Notes: generated from the sequence alone by a model not told the origin. Positions 8,733 through 15,539 are shown, counted from the stretch's first letter. The stretch is DNA of 64,000 bases from Halomarina salina (GCF_023074835.1 NZ_JALLGW010000001.1:434001-498000); one strand, 5' to 3'. A program made the numbers and translations.

Positions 8733-9098
8733 ATGATACGCAAACAGCTGAGAGTCTATCAGTTTACCGTGTGCAGTAACGGCGTCGTCAACGTCAACGA
8801 CGGCGAGATCACTCGTTCGGTGCGACTCGATGGTGCGGATGCGGCACGGTGCAGTTGTGGCGACGACGACTGTGTCCACGTCCGTTTGGTGAACGAGCAC
8901 CCCCACATCATCAGAGAAGCGCTGGTGAACTCCTGTGACATCGTTTCGGTCGATGGTGGTAACCTCATCTTCGAGCCAAGTGAGCGTGGAGACCGGCTTG
9001 TCGCCTTCTCAGACGTGAGTGACTGGGATGGCGTCACGGACGCACTCAGGAAGCGCGGCATCGGTCACGGCGCTGTGTACCACCTGCCCGATTTCTAG
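8733..9098 (+). CDS. Small SWIM-type zinc finger protein
   Basis: The start is ATG 8733 (MIRKQLRVYQF), giving 121 residues. A GTG at 8697 is an in-frame alternative. The segment ARCSCGDDDCVHVRLVNEHP contains CxCx4CxH, the SWIM zinc-finger pattern found in DNA-binding and Rad51-associated proteins and in MGE proteins. The rest is mixed strand and helix with no enzymatic motif. A regulatory or DNA-binding role is inferred. The gene converges with the 362-aa gene, with only two bases between the stop codons. Confidence 0.7.
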   Translation: MIRKQLRVYQFTVCSNGVVNVNDGEITRSVRLDGADAARCSCGDDDCVHVRLVNEHPHIIREALVNSCDIVSVDGGNLIFEPSERGDRLVAFSDVSDWDGVTDALRKRGIGHGAVYHLPDF

Positions 9099-9100
9099 AC

Positions 9101-10189
9101 TTATTGACCACTCTCCTGTTCCAATGCGGCATTATCGTTCTTGGCAAACTTCGATACGAGCTCCTCAACTTCTTCTTCAGCCACCCCGGTATCTTCCTCC
9201 AGAAATCGTTGGATGATTTCCTTCTCATCCTCCAAGGTATACACCCCTGTCTGTTGGATCCTCTGACGAAGCGCTTTCACGAACGCATCATCGGCTTCTG
9301 TGAACACACCACTCCGGTTTTCTTCAAACAAGTCCTGAACTTCTTGTATATCTACGTCAGAAGGGTCGTCACTTTCGCGAATTCTCTCAACAACCCCTGC
9401 CATTTTTCTCACCATCTGGCGAGCCCATTCGGGAGCCGTATATCCCTCTCTGTCATGCAGTTCAGTGAAGTACTTGTTGCTATAGACACCCCAAAATCCG
9501 CGCTCAACGCGCATAGAGTGAAAGAGGGGAGAGACATTAGAGACAGACTCTGCGACATACAGCCCACTCGAACTTGATACTACTTCGACTCCAGTACTGA
9601 GCCGACTGAGTTCCATCCAATTTGGTCCCAGCTCTCCGGTGAATTTGAGTTCGATTTCGTTTCCCCTAGTTTCTGAAATGATCACCGTGACCGAGTCTGC
9701 TTCAACAAGATCTGTGATTACTGCGTAGTTCCGCACCCAATCGGTTGGGCTCGTTATAGTAGAGTTGCGCACGTCATCAGACATCCTGACCAAGATGTCT
9801 TTTTGTAGTTTGAATTTATCCGAAACCCTTCGGATTTTGTAATCGCCTACTGCAAATACATACCCGAAATCAGAATCAAATGAAATCTTCACCCCCGCGT
9901 CTGCTTTTGCGAGGCCCTGAAACCCTTCAGTAGTCTCTCCCGCTGCTTTCCAAGTGAATCTGACTCCCTTTCTTGAGCTAACACTGAAATCCGATTTCGT
10001 ATGTTCGCTTGGAGAGGTCTCGTCAAACCCGATGTCGAAGTTGTCCAAGTGCGAATACGGTTGGAAGAGGAGCGATTCGAATTGACCGACAGTTCCCACT
10101 TCCAGTTGCTGACTGGGTGGCCAGTTGATTCCCCAGCCCAATTGCAGATACAGAGATCTCACAAATCTAGTGGGTAGTTTTTTAGTCAT
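9101..10189 (-). CDS. Unknown 362-aa protein, beta-rich with helical C-terminus
   Basis: The N-terminal two thirds are rich in short strands: LGWGINWPPSQQLEVGTVGQF, AGVKISFDSDFGYVFAVGDY, YAVITDLVEADSVTVIISE, NEIELKFTGELGPNW. A helical, charged C-terminal part follows from about residue 255. No signal peptide or clear membrane span. The order of strands (VG-turn, long amphipathic strands, a Y-x-VITD-V strand) loosely recalls pore-forming proteins such as gasdermins, but no defining motif can be shown, so the function is left open. Composition is A+T-rich. It may be cargo. Confidence 0.65.
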   Translation of the reverse strand: MTKKLPTRFVRSLYLQLGWGINWPPSQQLEVGTVGQFESLLFQPYSHLDNFDIGFDETSPSEHTKSDFSVSSRKGVRFTWKAAGETTEGFQGLAKADAGVKISFDSDFGYVFAVGDYKIRRVSDKFKLQKDILVRMSDDVRNSTITSPTDWVRNYAVITDLVEADSVTVIISETRGNEIELKFTGELGPNWMELSRLSTGVEVVSSSSGLYVAESVSNVSPLFHSMRVERGFWGVYSNKYFTELHDREGYTAPEWARQMVRKMAGVVERIRESDDPSDVDIQEVQDLFEENRSGVFTEADDAFVKALRQRIQQTGVYTLEDEKEIIQRFLEEDTGVAEEEVEELVSKFAKNDNAALEQESGQ

Positions 10190-10360
10190 ATTATCTACAA
10201 GAACCTCAGAAGGCAGTAGGTGTTAGTAGGAAATAATGTCGTCGACAGATGCGTACAGGAAGGTAAAACAGACCAACAAGAGTGTCACGTGCGTGCGCCA
10301 CACTGTGAATCGAGTGCGGTGTGAAAGCGAGCATTCACTGCGCAGCCTCTATCTCGCATT

Positions 10361-10621
10361 TTAGATCTCTTCTTTCTCGAACAGCACCGGACCTCGCGTC
10401 TGGATGGTCACGAAGTTGAGTCCCGAGTTGTCCATGAGAAGGATGTGGTATCCCGGCTCGTGCATTTCTGCCTCTGATGGGGTATCACCTATCCAACTGA
10501 CGAAGGGGACCTCAGAGTCGATGTCGAGGCACTCAGCAGCAGTGGTGACGTATGTCGGGATGCAGCCGTACTGGTACACCAGCGCGTTGTCACCGTTTGG
10601 ACGAATGTTGATGCGCTTCAC
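10361..10621 (-). CDS. Small beta-rich protein, paralogue of 11355-11621
   Basis: The protein has 86 residues, begins MKRINIRPNGDNALVYQYG and ends near FVTIQTRGPVLFEKEEI. It aligns by eye with the 88-aa protein at 11355: same MKR(I/V) start, an F-x-x-W-(I/V)-G segment, then (S/T)-x-AE-(M/Q)-x-(E/A)-G-(Y/K) and a V-T-(I/L) strand near the end. It is the last gene of a six-gene overlapping run, and its start overlaps the stop of the preceding gene (10618). Function unknown. A structural or secreted role is possible. Confidence 0.7.
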   Translation of the reverse strand: MKRINIRPNGDNALVYQYGCIPTYVTTAAECLDIDSEVPFVSWIGDTPSEAEMHEPGYHILLMDNSGLNFVTIQTRGPVLFEKEEI

Positions 10622-10947
10622 TGCTTGATGTAGTAGTAGGGCTTCGTCAACTCGATGACCTTCATGCGACCATCCTCGACGAGCGCATTGAGACGCTTCT
10701 TCAACGTCGGCTGAGAGATCTGCTCGTCCAAGAGGCCGTCTAACTGTCTGAGCGTGAACTGCTGGGGTGCTTTCTCGTACACCTCGTCTGCGCTCAGGGA
10801 GTAAGGGCCGCGACTTCGTCGCATCTTCGCCAGCGTCTCATCAGAAACCGTCTGTTCGAGGTCGTGCGTCGGCTTCTCGTGCGTCTGGAGTACGTGCACG
10901 CCGAGGTTGTGATACTCACCGTCGCAGTAGGGGCATTCGAGCGGCAT
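10618..10947 (-). CDS. Zinc finger plus winged-helix DNA-binding protein
   Basis: The protein has 109 residues. The N-terminus MPLECPYCDGEYHNLGVHVLQTH is a C2H2-type finger (CxxC, then HxxxxH). Residues 50-109 form a probable winged helix (FTLRQLDGLLDEQISQPTLKK, then a wing ending PYYYIKQ). It is likely a transcription regulator of the element. It sits inside the six-gene cassette, one base after the stop of the tiny membrane protein gene and overlapping the next start by four bases. Confidence 0.75.
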   Translation of the reverse strand: MPLECPYCDGEYHNLGVHVLQTHEKPTHDLEQTVSDETLAKMRRSRGPYSLSADEVYEKAPQQFTLRQLDGLLDEQISQPTLKKRLNALVEDGRMKVIELTKPYYYIKQ

Positions 10948-10948
10948 C

Positions 10949-11071
10949 TTATGTGGAAATGAGATACGCCATCAGCACGGCGATAAGTACGACGAGAGCG
11001 ACTGAGGCGAAGCCGAAGACGATGCTCAACAGGACCGTAATCAGGGCTGCTTGGCTGAGCTGCACCATCAT
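10949..11071 (-). CDS. 40-residue hydrophobic membrane protein
   Basis: The frame from ATG 11071 to TAA 10949 reads MMVQLSQAALITVLLSIVFG and continues FASVALVVLIAVLMAYLIST. It is almost wholly hydrophobic, long enough for one long or two short membrane helices. The start overlaps the stop of the gene before it (ATGA at 11068-11071), and its stop lies one base before the next start, so translational coupling strongly supports coding. It could be a membrane anchor, holin-like or virion-membrane protein. None of these is proven. Confidence 0.7.
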   Translation of the reverse strand: MMVQLSQAALITVLLSIVFGFASVALVVLIAVLMAYLIST

Positions 11072-11358
11072 TTCCGGAGAACGTGTATCAGGTACTCGCC
11101 TTCGTCAGCTGCTTTGAGCACGACGTCCGTGAGGAGACCCGGCTCAGTGAAGCGTGTGGCACGAGACCCCTTCTGTTTCGAGTGGAGCAGTGGTGCTACG
11201 TCTGTGGGATGCTGCTCTTCGAGCCAGATATCGAACTCCCCGTCCGTCTCAACGAGCACCAAGAGCTCTCGGCACGGCTTCGTCGCGACGCCTTCGATTC
11301 GAAGCTGCTCACCAGCAGTGAGTGATGCGCAGTGAGGCTTCTCAGGAGGTAGATTCAT
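11068..11358 (-). CDS. Small beta-rich protein, 96 aa
   Basis: The start MNLPPEKPHCASLTAGEQLR at 11358 overlaps the previous stop (ATGA). The sequence is a series of probable strands (RELLVLVETDGEFDIWLEE, GLLTDVVLKAADEGEYLIHVLRK). The closing strand GEYLIHVL resembles the TYRFAVFGR end of the 110-aa neighbour. A small beta-sandwich is likely. It has no transmembrane segment. Position in the cassette suggests assembly with the other three small proteins. Confidence 0.65.
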   Translation of the reverse strand: MNLPPEKPHCASLTAGEQLRIEGVATKPCRELLVLVETDGEFDIWLEEQHPTDVAPLLHSKQKGSRATRFTEPGLLTDVVLKAADEGEYLIHVLRK

Positions 11359-11621
11359 CGCTCGTAGGAAGTACCGTTCTTTGTCAGCTCCTCGACCTCG
11401 ACAGAGATCGGCTCGTCCGTTCGGAGCGTAACGGTGCCCTCTTCGTCCGGCTTGATGACGTACTTGCCTGCCTCGATTTGCTCTGCACGGGTCTTCTTGT
11501 TGCCCACCCAGTATCGGAACGGCACGTCTGAGTAGACCTCGAAGTGCCATTCTCCCTCCATCGAGACGATTTTGAATCGCCTCACGCCGTCCTCGTCGGC
11601 GCTGATGTGGACACGCTTCAT
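11355..11621 (-). CDS. Small beta-rich protein, paralogue of 10361-10621
   Basis: The protein has 88 residues: MKRVHISADEDGVRRFKIVS and onward, with FRYWVGNKKTRAEQIEAGKY and GTVTLRTDEPISVEV. It shares start, W-x-G segment and C-terminal strand pattern with the 86-aa protein at the other end of the cassette, which points to duplication within the cassette. Four-base overlaps exist with both neighbours. Function unknown. Confidence 0.7.
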   Translation of the reverse strand: MKRVHISADEDGVRRFKIVSMEGEWHFEVYSDVPFRYWVGNKKTRAEQIEAGKYVIKPDEEGTVTLRTDEPISVEVEELTKNGTSYER

Positions 11622-11950
11622 CGGCCGAACACCGCGAATCGGTAGGTCGCTGCCTCGTTGAGTCGAATCTTCAGTGTCGTGGTGCTTCCGATGTGCTCAA
11701 AGACGACCTTTCGGTCAGTGCAGTCCTCGTGCACCTCGCTCACGACGCCGTCCGTATCGTTGCCCAGCTCCCCACTACGGACGTCTTCCGAGACTACGAT
11801 GTCGTACGATGGGGGCTCGTCTTCGCCCTCTTCGCCGTTGATGATGAGCCACGCCGCTTCGTCAGCGTGGTGTGATTTGACCGTGAGCTCGACTTCACGG
11901 CCTGGTTCGAAGTTTTCAATCCGGTGCGATTGTTCGATATATCGGGACAT
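11618..11950 (-). CDS. First gene of six-gene cassette, 110-aa beta-rich protein
   Basis: It starts MSRYIEQSHRIENFEPGREV and is acidic, with probable strands at VELTVKSHHADEAAWLIING, KVVFEHIGSTTTLKIRLNE and TYRFAVFGR. An A+T-rich box (accaatatac, read on the minus strand) lies about 20 bases before the ATG and suits a leaderless transcript, so the six overlapping genes 11950-10361 probably form one operon. It has no signal peptide and no recognised family. Confidence 0.65.
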   Translation of the reverse strand: MSRYIEQSHRIENFEPGREVELTVKSHHADEAAWLIINGEEGEDEPPSYDIVVSEDVRSGELGNDTDGVVSEVHEDCTDRKVVFEHIGSTTTLKIRLNEAATYRFAVFGR

Positions 11951-12146
11951 TCCCAGTAGTATATTGGTTCCCCACCGCCATTATTGTTGCATAAATTACA
12001 TGCAGAAGAGCACAGCTAATCGTACCGCTGTGGTGCGGTTTTAGGTTAGATTGAAGGTCAGAGAGGTATAATAATTGACTGTGCTGTAACAGGCACAGTT
12101 CTGTGCTTCGGCTCCAAACTCGTTCCCCGGACATTGGGGGTCGTCG

Positions 12147-12389
12147 CGTGAGATGGCGTTTTCGCGTCACTCTCACGTGTTAGCACAGGTTGGTACCCTG
12201 TGCTGGTTAACTATATGCACGAGCTGACGACCGCTACAACGCGGCGTCGCTCGTGTTAGGTGCACAGGGGGTTTTCCCCTTGATGCACCCTTAGCGCAGA
12301 GGGCTACCTGTCCCCTGCGCTGTTGAGCTCGGCGACATGGCCGAGATTCGATCCTCTTTCGCAAAGTGGGTCTACCCACCCTCGCTTTG
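12147..12389. ncRNA. Run of seven consecutive hairpins, candidate structured RNA or origin
   Basis: Stems read directly are 12147-12177 (CGTGAGA/TCTCACG), 12182-12204 (AGCACAGG/CCTGTGCT, 8 bp), 12219-12254 (ACGAGC/GCTCGT plus ACG/CGT), 12260-12288 (GTGCA/TGCAC plus AGGGG/CCCCT), 12293-12321 (AGCGCAG/CTGCGCT), 12328-12345 (CTCGGC/GCCGAG) and 12362-12389 (CAAAG/CTTTG plus GTGGGT/ACCCAC). They stand almost end to end with few unpaired bases and no frame running through. A multi-stem RNA or single-strand replication origin is likely. The strand is undetermined because stems are symmetric. Confidence 0.5.
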
Positions 12390-12409
12390 TCCCCTTCACC
12401 AACTGTGGT

Positions 12410-12502
12410 ATGCTAGTGCATACGGTGAATTCCGGAAGGTTCCGTATATAGAATCCTAATACACGACCTTCCACAATTCCGCCTATGCAGTAGCATAGCA
12501 TG
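12410..12502. repeat. Right copy of 93-bp inverted repeat (IR-R)
   Basis: This is the reverse complement of 3871-3963 with two mismatches, both in the four-base spacers of the terminal TATGC-N4-GCATA palindromes. Arms and core are otherwise identical. Such conservation between two copies 8.4 kb apart implies selection or gene conversion. The pair could support inversion of the core. Confidence 0.9.
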
Positions 12503-12633
12503 ATTTCCTTCTGTGGTTATCCCTTCTAACAGACAGAGCACACGCTGAGAAGGGACTAAGCCGCCTCAGAGAGCATTATGGCACTCAAATGGTGGATACT
12601 ACACGCACACTATCGAATGCCCTCGGTTGGTGT

Positions 12634-12891
12634 CTACTGTACTCCGAGATACAGTTGGAGCTCACGCAGCTCCGAGCTGCAATCGAAGCACAGTCGCCGA
12701 GTTCCTTGCTCTCCTGCGAGCATGAGTGCCTCACTAGAGAGTCTGTCTGTGCATCTTCCGCCGCACCGAGCGCACCGATGGCTGCTGAGTCTGTCACGGC
12801 ACTCAGCACAGAACCTGATTGGTTCGCCGTCTAAACTGTCAGAGGGCGTGCTGTCGTCGATCTCGTTGCTACAACTAGCGCAGGTATACAT
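12634..12891 (-). CDS. Small zinc protein with three cysteine pairs
   Basis: Start taken at ATG 12891 (MYTCASCSNEIDD), giving 85 residues. An extension to 13071 adds a Ser/Gly/Trp-rich part without protein character. Pairs CASC, CAEC, CARC/GGRC and CFDC alternate, suggesting two zinc-ribbon units. Likely nucleic-acid or protein binding. It is the fourth small zinc protein of the element and the first gene outside IR-R. Confidence 0.65.
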   Translation of the reverse strand: MYTCASCSNEIDDSTPSDSLDGEPIRFCAECRDRLSSHRCARCGGRCTDRLSSEALMLAGEQGTRRLCFDCSSELRELQLYLGVQ

Positions 12892-13085
12892 CCTTTTGGC
12901 TTCTCCAGGCCAACAGCCAACTGGTATCCCACCAGTTTCTGAATGACCTATTAGATAGATAGTTCCCTTTAACCAAAGTGCTAACTGTTCTACACTTTCG
13001 TTGGATTTCCATCTGCTAATTGTACTGTTCTCCACTGTTCTTCCAAATCCAGAAATCCGAGTGTCACACACCCATCAGATTCTGC

Positions 13086-13104
13086 TATAGCATGCTAATG
13101 CTAC
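13086..13104. repeat. Third, partial copy of the IR end motif
   Basis: tatagcatgctaatgctac contains the 10-bp palindrome TAGCATGCTA (13088-13097). Its complement shares GCATTAGCATG with IR-L (3954-3964). It spans the stop codon of the nuclease gene. Confidence 0.45.
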
Positions 13105-14084
13105 TCCAACTCAGAAGTGTGAGTTGGCCCCTCTTCCAGATCACTCAGTGAGACGTACCGATGCCCCTGCACGAAGCCGATAGAGCGACCCGACTCGGCC
13201 GTCTTGTCGTTCTGGATGGGTTCAGTGAGGCTGAGGTCCTCTTCGAGGAAGAAGACCTGTTGTACCTCACCGATGCGCCGGCCGTCCTCACGACGCATCT
13301 CAGCAACCACAGACGACAGCTGCTCTCGTTGGTGCTCAGTGAGGCCTTCGTGTTCCTCGACGCCAGTAGCGGTGAGTTCGACGTCGTCCACCCTCGACAG
13401 GATGCGCGGAATCTCCGTCTTGATCTCCCCATCGGTGTAGAACGCGATGTGCTCGGCTGGATCGAAGTAGCGACCAGACTGGCAGAAGTAGAGGCCATGC
13501 TGTTGGTACTCCGGCCACGCTCGTCGGGCAGCGACGACGATGACGCGGTCGGCTGCATCGCTGGTCAGGTTCTCGCTCTCGATGAAGCGCACCAGTTCAC
13601 GCAGGAGGAACGCCTCACGCTCAGTCGGCACGGCGACGCTGTCCTCTGCTGTGCCCACGTCACGTCCGAGCACACTCTCGACCGCCTCGACCAGAGCATC
13701 GAAGTTCGCCCACACGATACGTTCGTCATCTGGAAGTGCAGCAGGTGGCTCGGCATCGGGCGTCAGCACCACAAGTCGCCCTTTGTCCGCTGAGTCTACA
13801 TCGAGGGCCTTCAGATGCCGTTCGAGTTGATCTCTGTCGACGGCGTCCTGTGCCGTCTTCGTCTCGACGTAGATGGCAGCCGATGACCGGATCACGGCAT
13901 CCGGGACCGACCCATCGCGTACGGGCTGGTTCTCGAAGGTCAGTAGTGGGAAGTCGCTCTCGTCGAGCAGTGATTCGAGGACGTCTTCGAGCAACGCGCT
14001 GTTGCAGTGCTCGAACGCCGCAAGCACCGTGCCAGTGACGCGGTTCTCGCCCTGTCTGTAGGTGGAGAAGAGTGGGTTGGTCAT
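13101..14084 (-). CDS. PD-(D/E)XK nuclease-like protein coupled to the integrase
   Basis: Start taken at ATG 14084 (MTNPLFSTYRQGENRVTG), giving 327 residues. This ATG overlaps the integrase stop as ATGA, so the two genes are translationally coupled. LLTFENQPVRDGSVPDAVI then IYVETKTAQDAVD gives PD at 61-62 and E74-x-K76, followed by LERHLKAL and GRLVVLTPD, the layout of restriction-endonuclease-fold enzymes. A C-terminal domain of about 150 residues is unfamiliar. It may assist excision or integration or attack competing DNA. The fold is moderately sure, the role is inference. Confidence 0.75.
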   Translation of the reverse strand: MTNPLFSTYRQGENRVTGTVLAAFEHCNSALLEDVLESLLDESDFPLLTFENQPVRDGSVPDAVIRSSAAIYVETKTAQDAVDRDQLERHLKALDVDSADKGRLVVLTPDAEPPAALPDDERIVWANFDALVEAVESVLGRDVGTAEDSVAVPTEREAFLLRELVRFIESENLTSDAADRVIVVAARRAWPEYQQHGLYFCQSGRYFDPAEHIAFYTDGEIKTEIPRILSRVDDVELTATGVEEHEGLTEHQREQLSSVVAEMRREDGRRIGEVQQVFFLEEDLSLTEPIQNDKTAESGRSIGFVQGHRYVSLSDLEEGPTHTSELE

Positions 14085-15169
14085 CCCATGCGCTCCAGTG
14101 CGTCCTGACGGTCCTCGACCGGCGCTTGGTCGTACTTCATCGTCGTCTGCTCCGACTTGTGGCGCAGTTGCATCTGTGCAGCAGCAAGTCCGGCTTCGCG
14201 TGCCATGTACGTACCTACGGAATGACGTATCGCGTACCACGACAGTTGCCGATTCTCAGTGGAGATGCCGGCGATGTCGCAGAGTTCGTCGAGCAGGTAC
14301 GACAGGGCATGAGAGCCGTAGGCGTTGCCCTCACGAGTCAGCCAGAGTGCATCGGTGTCCTCATAGAGGTCGACGAGTGGACGCTGTTCGAGCCAGCGAC
14401 GCAGCATCTCGACGGTGCGCGACTGAAGCCCCACGACCCAGTTGTCCTGTGACTTCGACGCCTGGTCTTTAGGGATGCGCAGCACTCGATTGTCGAGGTC
14501 GACCCACCCGGTCCGTGCTCGCTCCACCTCGATGGGGCGTAGACCTGCATCGAGTGACACGGAGACGAGTGATGGGATCTTCCACCCGTTCGCACGTCGC
14601 CAGTCGTCACGGGTCACTGACCCCTTCGTCTTGCCGTAGCGTTGCGCGAGGTAGGCGTTCCATCTGTCGCGCTCGTTCGGTGAGACGCTGTTGTAGTGAG
14701 GGATGCTGCCGTAGTCGAGTGCCGCGTCTCGAATCCGAGGGCGCTCCTCGCGCGTCAGGAACTCTCTGGGTGTCGACGTCTGGTTCGGGTTGGTGAACGT
14801 CAGTGACGGCTCCCACGGCGACCAGTCGTGCTCGTGAGTGCGCCACTTGTAGAGAGTGCGCAGCGCCTTCTGAGTGTTCGCTCTGTGATCGCCTGAGTAG
14901 TCACCATAGGCCAGGTGCTTCAGGTACGCGTCGGCATGCTCGTGCGACACTGAGGTGGTGTAGCCTTCGTCGGCCCACACCCACCGATAGAACTTGTCGA
15001 CGCGGTAGGCGCGGACGTCCATCGTCTGCTCACTCAGTCCTTCGACACGCTCTGGATGCTTGCCGAAGGTGAGCGCCCACTGCACCCAGCTGTCGAAGTG
15101 CTCCTCGTAGTCGAGCGCCTGTCGCGTGTTGAGCTCATCGAGCGTCGATTGTGGGACGCTGATGCTCAT
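14081..15169 (-). CDS. Tyrosine recombinase (integrase) of the element
   Basis: The protein has 362 residues from ATG 15169 (MSISVPQSTLDELNTRQ). Residues 15-125 match a core-binding SAM-like domain. The catalytic domain shows Arg211 (DAGLRPIEVERA), YAIRH (312-316, Tyr in place of the usual His of HxxR), LRH (335-337) and the nucleophile Tyr346 (TTMKYDQ). It inserts and excises the element at the tRNA-Arg 3' end through a covalent DNA-Tyr link. It lies 136 bp from attR, transcribed away from the tRNA. Upstream in-frame codons to 15382 run through the tRNA and are not coding. Confidence 0.95.
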   Translation of the reverse strand: MSISVPQSTLDELNTRQALDYEEHFDSWVQWALTFGKHPERVEGLSEQTMDVRAYRVDKFYRWVWADEGYTTSVSHEHADAYLKHLAYGDYSGDHRANTQKALRTLYKWRTHEHDWSPWEPSLTFTNPNQTSTPREFLTREERPRIRDAALDYGSIPHYNSVSPNERDRWNAYLAQRYGKTKGSVTRDDWRRANGWKIPSLVSVSLDAGLRPIEVERARTGWVDLDNRVLRIPKDQASKSQDNWVVGLQSRTVEMLRRWLEQRPLVDLYEDTDALWLTREGNAYGSHALSYLLDELCDIAGISTENRQLSWYAIRHSVGTYMAREAGLAAAQMQLRHKSEQTTMKYDQAPVEDRQDALERMG

Positions 15170-15305
15170 GGTGCTGTTTGGCGGCAGATGCTCGAAAACC
15201 GCAACACGGCGGCGGTGCTCCTCGTTCGTCGAATGTCGTTGGCTCTCAGCATAGGTCGACGTGCGGAGGAGAAACACGTCTCTACCCTGTAGAGACGTTG
15301 AGAAG

Positions 15306-15349
15306 CGTCCTGACGGAGATTTGAACTCCGGTCCCTGGCTCCGCAAGCC
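15306..15349. repeat. attR: 44-bp core within tRNA-Arg
   Basis: This is identical to 1286-1329. It covers the tRNA from anticodon loop to discriminator base, so integration restores an intact tRNA on this side. Confidence 0.9.
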
Positions 15350-15378
15350 AAGAGGATAGTCCACTACCCTACCAGGAC
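15306..15378 (-). tRNA. tRNA-Arg(GCG)
   Basis: It is 73 nt. Acceptor stem GTCCTGG pairs with TCAGGAC (one G-T). The anticodon stem TTGGC/GCCAG holds loop TTGCGGA with anticodon GCG, reading CGC and CGU. The T-arm carries GTTCAAATC. The discriminator is G and no intron is seen. CCA is not encoded, as is common in haloarchaea. It is the integration target of the 14-kb element. Confidence 0.95.
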
Positions 15379-15539
15379 TCATCCATCGATACCCCGGAGA
15401 TACGTAAGACGGTTACGGTTCGTCCGGCGGGTGTGCGCCGGTCGCACGGCGCGAGGGTTCAAGCCCGAAGCCGGGACCAGCCGTCGGCATGTCCGACGGA
15501 CCGACAACGATTAACAGCCCAGTTGCCATGACCGAACCA

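Larger units (their letters stand above)
11951..12633. other. 683-bp gene-free region with hairpin array and IR-R
   Basis: No credible protein gene is seen. The region holds an A+T-rich part (11960-12090), a run of seven hairpins (12147-12389) and the right inverted repeat (12410-12502). Together these look like a replication origin, a structured RNA gene, or both. Confidence 0.7.
1286..15349. mobile_element. Integrated element in tRNA-Arg(GCG), unclassified
   Basis: A 44-bp direct repeat (1286-1329 and 15306-15349) flanks about 14 kb. The right copy is the 3' part of an intact tRNA-Arg gene, from the anticodon loop to the end. A tyrosine integrase lies beside it, the standard layout of archaeal tRNA-targeted elements. 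The interior is richer in A+T than the chromosome and filled with unfamiliar small genes. A primase-polymerase/helicase supplies replication. No structural virus gene, packaging ATPase, relaxase or conjugation gene is recognisable, so plasmid and provirus remain open. Confidence 0.9.

Noticed and set aside
10236-10364. 42-aa basic frame on the plus strand
   Set aside because: No promoter-like box, unusual basic composition, and it overlaps the end of the 10361-10621 gene. It could be real only if conserved.
12147-12389. CRISPR array
   Set aside because: Hairpins have different sequences and there is no constant repeat with spacers. No cas genes are present.
14085-14240. 52-residue N-terminal extension of the PD-(D/E)XK protein
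   Set aside because: It reads the integrase C-terminus in another frame and is Arg/Cys-rich. ATG 14084 is coupled to the integrase stop.
1286-15349. Known pleolipovirus, sphaerolipovirus or conjugative plasmid
   Set aside because: No spike, capsid, packaging ATPase, rolling-circle Rep, protein-primed polymerase or conjugation ATPase could be recognised in any frame.
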